Source: Coemansia sp. RSA 487 (Eukaryota; Kickxellomycota; Kickxellomycetes; Kickxellales; Kickxellaceae). From it: a DNA stretch of 64,000 nucleotides. Under the pieces are notes generated by a model, which was not told where the DNA came from, did not search any database, and worked only from the letters and a program-made list of their open reading frames with translations. The first letter of the stretch is position 1. Every line of letters begins with the position of its first letter. Positions 40,201-49,533 of the stretch are shown in pieces. A program made the translations under genes and the position numbers. The stretch is from contig JANBRJ010000063.1 of NCBI GenBank assembly GCA_027577595.1, positions 34,877 through 98,876 on the forward strand, read 5' to 3'.

Positions 40201-41115
40201 CTAGATAAAATATCTTTCAAAAACTCTTTTGACATAATTCCAAGCGTATTTTTCATGCCTACGAGCTCTCTTTTGTTCCAGGTCTCTTATCGTTGGACGA
40301 GGGCGTCGTCGTGGTACAAGAGTATTTTTCTCAGTCTCAAAGTCAGTATATAGATTATTACACAGAGGTTTGCTGTTGCAATACATGGATGGGTTAATGT
40401 CAGATAGATTTGTAGAAATCGACAAAATACTGTCGAATATGTCCTCTGTTCTCGAGTCGGCGTACGTAGTATCGTCGGAATAATCAAAATTGTCAGAATC
40501 AATATACTCGTCGATAACAACATTTATGAGAATGTAGTCTAGGTTGGTGCAGCATTTTTCGCTAGTGTTGGATTTAATGCTCTTGAATATATGTGGCTCA
40601 GGGCATTTCTTTAGCTCTAAGAGCATGTCGCACTCTTCCTTTTGTATTTGACAGACCTTTGTACAGATAGGAGGGGCTGGGAACGCGTCATATATATTTG
40701 CCAATTTTGTGTCTAGGATACTACCGCCTGCTTTCTGATTTTCGGATTCGCCGCTCTCATCATCTGTAATTAGGATATCGTCGATATAATCCAGCACTAT
40801 TTCGATCTTATCAGTGTCTTTGCCAAGCGCCCATTCGACTGCCTGTTCAATAGTAAGTTTATTGTCCCTCTTCTGAGCATTCTGCGGAAAGGTTCCTGGA
40901 AACGAGGGATACGTTGCTTGGTCAAGTCTGTTTTTCTCCCTCATTGCATGCGTCGATATGTGATGGAGAATATAGAAGCAATCAATTAAGGCACGCAATG
41001 TTATAGCAAACAAAAGTACAAGCTTTTGGTTTCGAGAAACAACACTCGTCAAAGAAAGTATCGAATAAACAGCAGAGTTAAAAGGCATTAAACCCGAGGT
41101 AGGGGAAATGTTCAT
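40201..41115 (-). CDS. Unknown 304-residue protein
   Basis: An open frame of 304 codons in AT-rich DNA, too long to expect by chance. A hydrophobic stretch at about 31-47 (LVLLFAITLRALIDCFYIL) may be a membrane span or internal signal. The middle is acidic, with several Asp/Glu/Ser patches (about 105-125 and 205-230). It also holds a Cys cluster (about 148-165, CTKVCQIQKEEC). The C-terminus is strongly basic, RRRPRPTIRDLEQKRARRHE then KYAWNYVKRVF. No family is recognised. The ATG at 41115 is the first in frame. Neighbours are the vezatin-like gene and a broken SSB gene, in a stretch that looks fast-evolving. Confidence 0.6.
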   Translation of the reverse strand: MNISPTSGLMPFNSAVYSILSLTSVVSRNQKLVLLFAITLRALIDCFYILHHISTHAMREKNRLDQATYPSFPGTFPQNAQKRDNKLTIEQAVEWALGKDTDKIEIVLDYIDDILITDDESGESENQKAGGSILDTKLANIYDAFPAPPICTKVCQIQKEECDMLLELKKCPEPHIFKSIKSNTSEKCCTNLDYILINVVIDEYIDSDNFDYSDDTTYADSRTEDIFDSILSISTNLSDINPSMYCNSKPLCNNLYTDFETEKNTLVPRRRPRPTIRDLEQKRARRHEKYAWNYVKRVFERYFI

Positions 41116-42871
41116 GCTAGTTGATGATTAAACTTTTATACAAATAGTACCTACTGGCGAGTTGTGTGGTTAACCGACAAGCAAATAATAATGTATAGAA
41201 TTCAAATTTTATCCCTGGTGGACATTTAGTAAGAATGGAGCGTTCCAAGAATTACCTTTTATAGATCTGACACTTGCAAACATAAACATATCCGTCTGCG
41301 TTGGATAGAAAAGTTGGATATTCTATAAACAGCGCTACCATTATCTTTTACAGCATATATTCTGAGTGTGAAGCTGTCACAACCCTCTATTGTAGATAAC
41401 TACTCCATTGTTGCTTGATCTGTACGTAAATCCTCCCTTTGGTCATATGGTTAAGTATTCGCATTCAACCAAATGCATATTGCCAATGTTGCGTTTTGCT
41501 AGGGTTTCGTTATCAATTGCTCATCATATGGCATGCATTAACATAAACTCTGTGGCTTTTACATTTTTCTCAAGCGACTTGTTCATATTCTGTAATTGCT
41601 TTTGGAGCATACGTAGGTCAATTATATTACCCACAAAAAAAGCAAAAGTACATACGTCACGGCCTTTCGTTTCTTGCAAATTACCCGGCCTCTTTGTTAC
41701 ATTCCCAATGTAGCGAATCTTTTTGAAAGACATGGAAAGTGCGATTTTCCGCTGAAAACGACTCCTTCATAGTCACTCCAGCAACATGAATGCGAATTAA
41801 AGCGGCAAAGAACTGCAAGCATCACTCGTTTGTTAAATGCTTTTAGTTATTTTATTACTACGCTACAAAAAATTTAAGCAGGGAGAGAAAGCTATTGTGA
41901 GTGCTCATTGGCAAAAAAAGCGTACGTATTTTGGGCCAAGCGGAGAAGAAGCGGCGATGCTGTATGAGAGGAATCGTTGTGGTCGAAGAAATAGCGGCTG
42001 TGCGTGTAGAGTGCAGAAAGCTGCAATCAAGAGGGTTGGTTGGGAAAATAAGCAGGAGATGGTAGTTGAATAAGGAACATTATGTTTAAGCTGGAGTGTG
42101 CGTTTCTGTGCTTTTATACCATAGACAGTACAAAAGTAATGGTTACAAAAATTGGAAAATGGCAAATGTTTGTCTTTATCGCTTATTTATTTTAGACTGA
42201 ATGGGCTTTGAAGTGCGAACATAATAAAATATCCAGAATTATCTAGCAATGAACCAGAAAAACAGTGAAAATAGTTTCTTTTCAGTTAAACAAGTATATT
42301 TGCCACCATCTTTTACAGATACTAATCTTTGAACACCTTGTGTTGTAAACATACTTTACTTGTGCTCTGTAAACTTTGTCACATCCGAGCATCGTCAAAG
42401 CAATAAGGTAAGCGCGTTTTGCATTCGAAAACCAGACATAAGTATCTATTAGCACATATTCAAGCAAGGTAACTTTAAGCATCGTCTTCATCACATCCAT
42501 TCTACAGGCAGGTGGCATTGGCCACACTAGTTCCTGGCAAGTAGTATCTGGTGGTGATGGTGTGCTGGCTAGAAAACTGGTGGTGTCCCAGTGCTGCGCA
42601 ATCATTGGTATTTTTTGATATAGATTTCTATTTTAATAGCTTCTAATAGACCAACATGAACCCCGAAAATAAGGAAACCTAAAACTATCAAGAGTGCATC
42701 ATCGATTTTTGAAACAGATCAAACGATGAATATGCTAAAGTTGTTACGTATGATTAAAACCACATGAATAATTGTGATTTCACATAGAATATTTTTTGTA
42801 TTACGAAGGAAAATGTTTTTTTCTGGCGAAAACTTTGAAAAGCAAGAGTACATCTAGTTGTTCCTCTTGTT
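41116..42871. other. Gene-poor AT-rich stretch with a broken gene
   Basis: There are 1.76 kb that hold the SSB-like pseudogene (41443-41733, listed separately) and otherwise no recognised gene. A 107-codon minus-strand frame at 42282-42605 starts with an ATG but has no domain I know. The element ATCTTTTACAG occurs at about 41344 and 42308, each after a CCAT-like start. Confidence 0.4.
41443..41733 (-). pseudogene. Broken mitochondrial-type single-stranded DNA-binding protein (SSB/Rim1-like)
   Basis: On the minus strand an ATG at 41733 opens 69 codons that resemble the OB fold of SSB: IRYIGNVTKRPGNLQETKG, then VCTFAF at the second strand, then KQLQNMNKSLEKNVKATEF, matching the G-K-x-A-E-x-x-x-x-Y-L-x-K-G-x-x-V-x-V-E-G helix-strand of SSB. 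Two stop codons in tandem (TGATGA, 41521-41526) then interrupt the frame. The same frame continues after them with AIDNETLAKRNIGNMHLVE, which fits the last SSB strands, and stops at 41443. The loop after strand 2 is also short by roughly eight residues. It is best read as a decayed copy; the working gene should be elsewhere. Confidence 0.55.
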
Positions 42872-44428
42872 TTAAACAGAAATTGTCTTGAACATGTTGA
42901 ATCCAGAGAGCGCGGTCGATGCAAGCATTCCAGGGATCTGAGAGTGCCAGTGCAGCTCTTTGATTACGTTTTGTCCCTGGTGAATAAATAGTAGTTGGGC
43001 GGGAACCTCGCGTTTGGCGCCATCAGGCCCAATCATAGCGTCCCTGTGCCGAGCCTCTTCCTCAGCATCAAGCTCAACGGCAAGATCCCAGAGCGTGAGC
43101 TGGTCGTCGGCGCCAGAGACGGCAAGCACCGATTCGTCTGTAGGGCACCACTCGATAGAAGTAATAGCCTTCTTGTGCCAGCTGAAGGAAGCTGCTGGCG
43201 TCGAGCGGCCATTCGGATCAGACCATTTGCGCATGTCCCAGACCTTGAAATCGCCGTTGTCGGCGCCGCTGGCCAACAAATAGCACGACTTTTTGTTCCA
43301 GCTAATAACATTCACGTCCGAATCATGGGCGTTGGGTAGATCCAGGGCAAAGCGGCGGTTCTTTACCCGCACATCCCAGATCTTGATCGACTGGTCTGCG
43401 GAGCAAGACGCAAAGACCGAAGCCTCGTCGGGACTCCACTGGATGTCTTCGACAGAAGATGTGTGGCCGCGGAATGCATTGCGGTCAGCCACAAAGCTCG
43501 CGCCAGTGTCGTTCCGGCGGGTTGTCAGATATATGTTGCTGCTGCAGTCGCCGGACAGCAGCCGACCATCCAAATTCCAGTCCATCGCATAGCCCTCTAT
43601 GCTCCCGTGGGAGGCTACAGTAAACAGAGGCTGGAGCGCGGACTGCGGCACCTGTGTCCCGGGAGTTTCAAAAGCTTCAAGCTGCTTCCCAATGTCCCAT
43701 ATATGCACCTTTCCAGTGTCCGCCCAAGTAGCTGTCAGAGGTGACTGGTATGACTGCAGAACACGGATGCGGTTTACGCCGCCCTGGTGGCGGATAATCT
43801 TGGATTCCAAAATTGGATCCTCGTCCAAGTCGTTGATGTTGTCATCATCTTTATCCTCATCGTCCTTGTCGTCGTTGATTGTGCGGTGGAGCTGGCCCCA
43901 TTTCATGATGATCAGTTGGTTTCTGTACGACCGATCTGCTTGTGTGCCGCCAACGGCATACATTGTGTGCGGAAACGCAGCGCGTCCCAATCCCAGGTTG
44001 TCCGGCACAAAATCAAATGACAGACACGGCCACTGCACAGACATCGAGTGCAGCATGTGGTATGCAGAGTTGTCAACTTGAAGTGTCTCGCCTTCGTCTA
44101 GCTGATCGCCTGGCAAATACACTTGACGCTTCTTCTCGGCAGTCATCTCGTCTTCCTCGTCTTCCTCTTCCTCCTCTTCTGCTTCATCTTCCAGTTCCAT
44201 GCCGTCCGAGTCCTCTTCGCGCTCGACTATGTCTTCTTCCTCGATTTCGTCTTCGTACGCATCCTCAAATCCGCCCATATCAGCGTCGCCGTCAACGTCC
44301 ATTGCGTTTTTCCCCCTGCGCTTCGATGGCTGGTTTTCGCCAGTAGCGCCAGTCACAGCAACATACTTTGGTTGCTCCACGCCAGCAACTGTGCTAGCAG
44401 TTTCGACTGTGTTTTGACGCTTCGACAT
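42872..44428 (-). CDS. RRB1: RRB1/GRWD1 WD-repeat ribosome assembly chaperone
   Basis: A 518-residue protein. RRB1 (human GRWD1) binds ribosomal protein uL3 and helps early 60S assembly in the nucleolus. The N-terminus is Lys-rich and then strongly acidic (about 45-100). The family-specific entry follows: VYLPGDQLDEGETLQVD and YHMLHSMSVQWPCLSFD (about 105-145). WD repeats fill the rest (about 220-510), with clear SVEDIQWSPDEASVFASCSAD and IKIWDVR units and SIEWCPTDESVLAVSGADDQ. It is divergent from MPP10, another ribosome biogenesis gene, with 512 bases between starts. Confidence 0.93.
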   Translation of the reverse strand: MSKRQNTVETASTVAGVEQPKYVAVTGATGENQPSKRRGKNAMDVDGDADMGGFEDAYEDEIEEEDIVEREEDSDGMELEDEAEEEEEEDEEDEMTAEKKRQVYLPGDQLDEGETLQVDNSAYHMLHSMSVQWPCLSFDFVPDNLGLGRAAFPHTMYAVGGTQADRSYRNQLIIMKWGQLHRTINDDKDDEDKDDDNINDLDEDPILESKIIRHQGGVNRIRVLQSYQSPLTATWADTGKVHIWDIGKQLEAFETPGTQVPQSALQPLFTVASHGSIEGYAMDWNLDGRLLSGDCSSNIYLTTRRNDTGASFVADRNAFRGHTSSVEDIQWSPDEASVFASCSADQSIKIWDVRVKNRRFALDLPNAHDSDVNVISWNKKSCYLLASGADNGDFKVWDMRKWSDPNGRSTPAASFSWHKKAITSIEWCPTDESVLAVSGADDQLTLWDLAVELDAEEEARHRDAMIGPDGAKREVPAQLLFIHQGQNVIKELHWHSQIPGMLASTALSGFNMFKTISV

Positions 44429-44940
44429 TGTATTTGTGATTAAACAAAGGGTGGTGTCGTTAGATATACACTCTCTTGCTTGCTGTTCTTCTCTGCTGGC
44501 TATTTATAAACACGAGTAACCGCTTGGTAGAGAGAGTGAGAGAGAAAAAAAAAGATAACAGCACAATACTATTATATAGGAAACCGAATGCAGAGAAAAT
44601 AGAACGAATAAACACTTGAGAGAAAAAGGGAGAAAAAAACATGTTGCCTAGCGCTATAGAGCTTTTCGATCTTGCCTTGAGCTTGTAGAACAAGCGCTGG
44701 AAGGTGCTACATTTTGCAGATTTTATAGCACCAAAAAAAAATATTTTCATGCTATGTAAATAAATCCATGGTGATCTTTTGATCGCAATCAATCAACGAT
44801 TTTTAAATTTTTTTTGATTGTTCATTTTTGAAGCAAGCTTTTTTTTTCTTGGTTCTTTTTTCTTGGAGCAGCAAACCTCAACTATACTTGTCTAAAGACC
44901 ATTTCTATTCTATATTTTACACTGTTAAAGTCTACGAGAA
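44429..44940. promoter_or_regulatory. Divergent promoter between RRB1 and MPP10
   Basis: A 512-base region shared by two ribosome biogenesis genes. An AT palindrome-like element at about 44799-44815 (TTTTTAAATTTTTT) resembles the RRPE-type A/T motif of yeast ribosome biogenesis promoters. I do not see a PAC motif (GATGAG core). Co-regulation is inferred from orientation and function. Confidence 0.45.
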
Positions 44941-46806
44941 ATGACTGCAGCTGAGAAAACGACGCAGGAGGACAACGTAGCAAACGCACTTGCTTTTAGC
45001 AGTGTTATACCACAGTCCTTTATCGACCAATATATAAAACGCCCAGGCGAATTCATAGTCCCCAGCGCAGCAGCCAGAGCAGCAGCCATAGATGTTGTGG
45101 GTAAAACGTACGATGCAGCAAACATTACGGACAAGTTTGGTCTTTATGATGACTGGAGCGCCGTTCTAAAGAGTGGATTTGATCCAAACGAGCAGCTTTG
45201 GGAGCTTATTAGCTTTCGCAACGAGCCAGTGCTCAGTTACTCGACTGATACGATGAAACAGCTTTCGCAGCTTCTTGAGTCTGTCAGCGTAGAGCCTGAT
45301 TCTGAGGAAGAATATAGTGGCAGCGACATAGAGGACGATCAGAGTATCGGCGAGACTTTAGACGAGGAGGATGAGAAGGAGGAGGATTCTGATAAAGATT
45401 CTGATGAGCAAGTATCAGCTGGAAGTCCATTGGAAGAGGATCTTTTGTCATCTGATATTGCTAGTTCATCGGAGGAAGAGGAGGAGGATAATCAAACGAA
45501 GCGATCAATAGTTGATGATGATTTCTTTTCGCTCGCGGAAATGGAAAAGTTCGCTGATGAGGCCGAAGAAGAAGATTTGCGCGACAGAGCCATCCTTGCT
45601 GGCGACTATCCCAAGAACGCCGCCAATGATGATGAGGAATCCGAGGACAGCGATGAAGATGACGAGGCCAATGTCGATATGTTTCAAGATCTTACAGCGC
45701 TTGATGATGTGGACAGTGGCGATGAAGATGATATGGACGTGGACGATACAAACCGACCCGAGGAAATGATGTACGCTGACTTTTTCAAGGCGCCAAAGGG
45801 ATCGAAGCGCGGGATGGCCAAAGCGTCGAGAGAGAAGCATGCAAAGAGAGTCAAGTTTGATCCCAACTCTGTTCGCGATTCGGGCGATGACAGCCAAGAT
45901 TCTGAAGCCCAAGAAGATGCAAACGCTTTGCCGCAAAAGACCGACCTTTTTGGCGACGACAGCGAGGATGACAACGATGGTGCTGAGGCAAAGTCTCAGT
46001 TTGAGAAACGCCAGGAGAAACTCCAGGGACTGATCACCAAGCTAGAGGATGAGGCAGTGGATTCAAAGCATTGGACGATGACTGGTGAAGTCACGTCGAG
46101 TGCCCGCCCCAAGGACAGTTTGCTTGGCGAGAGTCTCGAATTTGATTACGTGCAAAAGCCTGTTCCTGTTGTGACGCAGGAGGCAACACAGACGATAGAA
46201 GATATGATCAAGCGCCGCATCCTCAATGAAGAGTGGGACGACGTTGAGCGTAAGAAAGACATACAGGTAAAGCCCTTCCGGCCGTCCGGATTTATTGAGC
46301 TCAATGACAAGGCGTCCAAGAAGTCGCTTGCAGAAGAATACGAGGACCAGTATATGGCGCAAAAGTCTGGCGATCAGTTTGTGCCTGAAAAGGATGTAAA
46401 ACTTGCTGAGTTGCACAAGGATATCAAGGGCCAAATGCACAGCCTGTTCACGCAGCTGGATGCGTTGAGCCACTTCCACTATGCGCCAAAGCCTGCGACT
46501 GTTGATATCGAGATCCGCACGAATGCACCGGCATTGACGATGGAGGAGAAGCTTCCAGTCAATGTGTCCCATGCAGAACAGTTTGCTCCTGAAGAGGTCT
46601 ACGAGAAGAACAAGGGCTATAAAGGTCGCACCGGCGACCTCAAAGGCGACACTGAGCTTAGTCGTGAAGACCGCAAGCGCCAGAGGCAGAGGAAAAAGGA
46701 AATGTACAAGAAAAAGACTGCGGCAATAGCTGGAGAAAAGAAGGCTTCCAAACCAGCAGCCACACAGGCAATAACAGCGAAAGCTGCAAAAGAGACCAGC
46801 GCATAG
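44941..46806 (+). CDS. MPP10: MPP10, component of the U3 snoRNP/SSU processome
   Basis: A 621-residue protein. Mpp10 works with Imp3 and Imp4 in the 90S pre-ribosome for 18S rRNA processing. The middle has long Asp/Glu/Ser-rich stretches (about 120-280). The conserved signatures follow: DDFFSLAEMEKFADEAE (about 196-212), MMYADFFKAPKG (about 277-288) and the C-terminal block with TIEDMIKRRILNEEWDDVERK, then KKSLAEEYEDQYM and the final helical region to the basic tail (about 575-621). The ATG at 44941 is first in frame. Its divergent partner is RRB1. Confidence 0.93.
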   Translation: MTAAEKTTQEDNVANALAFSSVIPQSFIDQYIKRPGEFIVPSAAARAAAIDVVGKTYDAANITDKFGLYDDWSAVLKSGFDPNEQLWELISFRNEPVLSYSTDTMKQLSQLLESVSVEPDSEEEYSGSDIEDDQSIGETLDEEDEKEEDSDKDSDEQVSAGSPLEEDLLSSDIASSSEEEEEDNQTKRSIVDDDFFSLAEMEKFADEAEEEDLRDRAILAGDYPKNAANDDEESEDSDEDDEANVDMFQDLTALDDVDSGDEDDMDVDDTNRPEEMMYADFFKAPKGSKRGMAKASREKHAKRVKFDPNSVRDSGDDSQDSEAQEDANALPQKTDLFGDDSEDDNDGAEAKSQFEKRQEKLQGLITKLEDEAVDSKHWTMTGEVTSSARPKDSLLGESLEFDYVQKPVPVVTQEATQTIEDMIKRRILNEEWDDVERKKDIQVKPFRPSGFIELNDKASKKSLAEEYEDQYMAQKSGDQFVPEKDVKLAELHKDIKGQMHSLFTQLDALSHFHYAPKPATVDIEIRTNAPALTMEEKLPVNVSHAEQFAPEEVYEKNKGYKGRTGDLKGDTELSREDRKRQRQRKKEMYKKKTAAIAGEKKASKPAATQAITAKAAKETSA

Positions 46807-47348
46807 TGTTTGTTAATGAAACAAGTAAACGTTGTTTTTGAAAATATATTAAAGGAGGTTTGAACAGCTACAAGCTAGCTCATTAGTAAAACCTTTATAT
46901 CTGGTTGCAATGGCAACTCTTAGCTAATAAGAAGTGGCTCGATCACCTTCATAATTAATGGGCATATTTGAATTTCATAATATATCTTTGCAAATGCACA
47001 AACACAAATACAGCAAATGCCATGTTTATTCCTTCCTCTCCAGCTATTACCCTCAAGCCCAAGTGGCCTCCTCTAATTAGGAGGCAGCTTTCTTAAATAG
47101 ACTGGCACTTGTGCGTTTAGCCCATGTATAGATTATAATAAATTCTAAAGCAGTTTAGTTATCATCGGTAAAAAAAATCGTTCAACAATATCATCTCAAA
47201 ACGTGCTTATATGCAAAATGCTGGCTGGCCAGCGTTTCAAGGCAATTTTTTCCTCTGGCTTAAAAACCTGCTGCCTACAATTAAACTCCTCCATACCGTA
47301 TGTGTTATATTGCCAGAATTCATTTAGCTTTAGCGAGAAGGAAAAGAG
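46807..47348. other. Convergent intergenic region
   Basis: There are 542 AT-rich bases between the ends of MPP10 and acyl-CoA synthetase B. They hold 3' ends of both and no gene. Confidence 0.4.
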
Positions 47349-49085
47349 TTACTGACGATTTACATGATGGATTTGGTTAAGAAGGTCATTCCGAAGTATT
47401 TTGCCTGCAAGGGTCTTGGGGATATTTGATACCTCACAACAAACGATATGGGGGTTCCCTGTTCGCGTCCTAATGATCTGACGAACATCGGCCAGCAATT
47501 CGTTCTTCGGAACATCCGAACACGCTAGAACCAGACAAACAACGGCGTGGGCATCGCCCTTTGCACCCACGCCCACGACAGCTGCATCTATAATAAAAGG
47601 ATAATCGGCTAGTATTGCCTCGACGTCAGTAGGGACAATGACGCCTTGGGCCGTATGAACAACGTCGGCAAGTCGTCCACGCAGATACACGTGGCCGTCG
47701 GCGCTCAGCCGCGCATAGTCGCCGGTGTGAAGGAATCCGTCAACGATAGGCGACTTCACACCACCGACATAGCCCTTCATAACGTGCGGCCCTGCGACAC
47801 ATAGCTCGCCAAGCGCGTCAGTCTCGTTTCCCTTGTCATCTACAACCTTGGCCACGCTGTTTGGGTACAATACTCCAATGGCACCAGGCGCTGCCGATGC
47901 ATCCCATGAATTTCCAGCAATAATTGACGATGACTCTGTCTGTCCGTACCCGACGATTACAGGAGCACCACCAAAGTACTCTGAATATATTTGCTTCAAT
48001 GTTGGTGGGAGCGATGCACCTCCGCATCCAACAGCAATGACCGAATCGACGTGAAATTCGGCTTCAGGGCTGTTGCGCATCCGCACTGTATGAGAATTCA
48101 CTTTGGTCGTCTCATTTAGAAGCGTATGTAGGATCTGGGGTGTTGCACTGACGCGTGTAATCTTGTAACGCTCAATGGCTTCCAAATATATGATGGTGCC
48201 GAATTCTCCCAGGAATACAACGCAATCGCCATGTGTGAGCGGCTGATAGCTTAGAACGCAGTGGCCGTAGATATGCCATGGCGATAATGCTGATATTATT
48301 CGGCCCTGTGAGCTACGCTCGTCATGAATATCTATGGCAGAGGATCGCGCTGAATAGCTGCCGGCCATGATATTGCACGCCAGGATATTTCTGTGTGTAA
48401 GCACAACACCCTTTGCTCGCCCCGATGTGCCTGACGAGTATATTACTAAAGCAGGCATTGTCGCTGTTTCCTCTGGAGTGTATGGATATGGAGTGAACGG
48501 TAGCCCGATGTTCTCTTGTACCATATCATCTAGCTTCATATGTTCTGTACGTTCGTCGGTATCTGCTACTATAAAAACTGCTTTCCTCGGTAGCTTAACA
48601 CCAGCGATTTTGGTTGCGGATTCCAATGCTTCGACTGCTTGCGCATCGACGAAAGCAGCAGCCACAGCCGTGGAGCCAATCTCCTTTAGTCTGATTGTTA
48701 GCTCCTGCGCACCAAGCCTCGGATCTAATGCAACGTGCGTGCATCCAGCCAACAGGATACCAAAATGAACTGTACTGTACATGACATCGTTCTGTAGAAG
48801 CACCAGAACCGCCCTATCTATTACAATGCCCTGTGTGTCGATCTCGTTCTTCCGAGTCTGCTCCATTGGAATTAGAGAACTAAGACAGCGCGCAATGGCC
48901 TGTGCGTTTCGTTTAATCTCTGAAAAGCACATCGCACGTTCGGACACAGAATCTACAACAAGTGTCGGCTCTTTGAATCCTGCTGCTGTGAGCGCATCCA
49001 ACTTGACCTGTGCTTTTTCAAATAGAAAAGTCGTCACGTCAACAGGTGGGACATCCACATCCGGAACAGGCGAGCTGACAGGCAT
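47349..49085 (-). CDS. AMP-forming acyl-CoA synthetase/4CL-like, copy B
   Basis: A 578-residue paralog of the synthetase at 33883-35643, in inverted orientation about 11.7 kb away. The P-loop motif YSSGTSGRAKGV, GYGQTESS and HTGDYARLSADGHVYL are present. The catalytic Lys is in PKTLAGKILRNDLL, the canonical form, better kept than in copy A. The start is the ATG at 49085, which matches MPV-SPIPDVD-like residues of copy A; the frame upstream runs 22 more codons only from a non-ATG. The proteins are similar along their length but DNA identity is perfect only in two tracts. Substrate unknown; no PTS1 (ends NRQ). Confidence 0.85.
   Translation of the reverse strand: MPVSSPVPDVDVPPVDVTTFLFEKAQVKLDALTAAGFKEPTLVVDSVSERAMCFSEIKRNAQAIARCLSSLIPMEQTRKNEIDTQGIVIDRAVLVLLQNDVMYSTVHFGILLAGCTHVALDPRLGAQELTIRLKEIGSTAVAAAFVDAQAVEALESATKIAGVKLPRKAVFIVADTDERTEHMKLDDMVQENIGLPFTPYPYTPEETATMPALVIYSSGTSGRAKGVVLTHRNILACNIMAGSYSARSSAIDIHDERSSQGRIISALSPWHIYGHCVLSYQPLTHGDCVVFLGEFGTIIYLEAIERYKITRVSATPQILHTLLNETTKVNSHTVRMRNSPEAEFHVDSVIAVGCGGASLPPTLKQIYSEYFGGAPVIVGYGQTESSSIIAGNSWDASAAPGAIGVLYPNSVAKVVDDKGNETDALGELCVAGPHVMKGYVGGVKSPIVDGFLHTGDYARLSADGHVYLRGRLADVVHTAQGVIVPTDVEAILADYPFIIDAAVVGVGAKGDAHAVVCLVLACSDVPKNELLADVRQIIRTRTGNPHIVCCEVSNIPKTLAGKILRNDLLNQIHHVNRQ
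47492..47588 (-). repeat. 97-bp tract identical to the inverted paralog (copy B side)
   Basis: Its reverse complement is identical to 35404-35500 in acyl-CoA synthetase A. Confidence 0.95.
47653..47861 (-). repeat. 209-bp tract identical to the inverted paralog (copy B side)
   Basis: Its reverse complement is identical to 35131-35339 in acyl-CoA synthetase A. Confidence 0.95.
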
Positions 49086-49533
49086 GGTTTTCAACTCGAT
49101 AATCGCAAAAAGTTTGGATGTCCTGTGTTGTTTAATAGTGTATTGAAGCAAGCTGGCAATTAATTGAAGACAGAAAAAGGTGATAAAATAATGGGCGTTT
49201 TCAATATACTCCTTGCATCTCTTTCTTTTACATGCTCCTCCAAGCTTTCTACTTATATATTATCCACGAGCTTAATTCTCTACGCTCAGTCTGGAAAATA
49301 TGCATGTTATATTAAACTCCACGTCACACCCGTGGAATCAACTGCGTGGTTTCTGCCTGATAATGTAGTCTTCAGACTCCGCTGAGATTGGCTCTGCATC
49401 AAAGAGATAAGAATGCACCTGTGAACAAAACTCAGCGAGAAGGGGAGTGGTGTTCAGTTAAAGGATCATCAATAAAACAGCGATTCAGTTCAAGTGTCGA
49501 CTTTTGTAATTTTTCAAAACAGCCAACAAAATA
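49086..49533. other. Intergenic region between synthetase B and SerRS
   Basis: There are 448 bases with the promoter of synthetase B and the 3' end of the seryl-tRNA synthetase gene. No reading frame of note. Confidence 0.4.

Noticed and set aside
41344-42318. Shared element ATCTTTTACAG near 41344 and 42308 as a transposon end
   Set aside because: Too short and not flanked by target duplications; likely coincidence.
42282-42605. A 107-codon minus-strand frame beside the SSB pseudogene
   Set aside because: It has an ATG but no domain; frames of this length are common by chance in this window.
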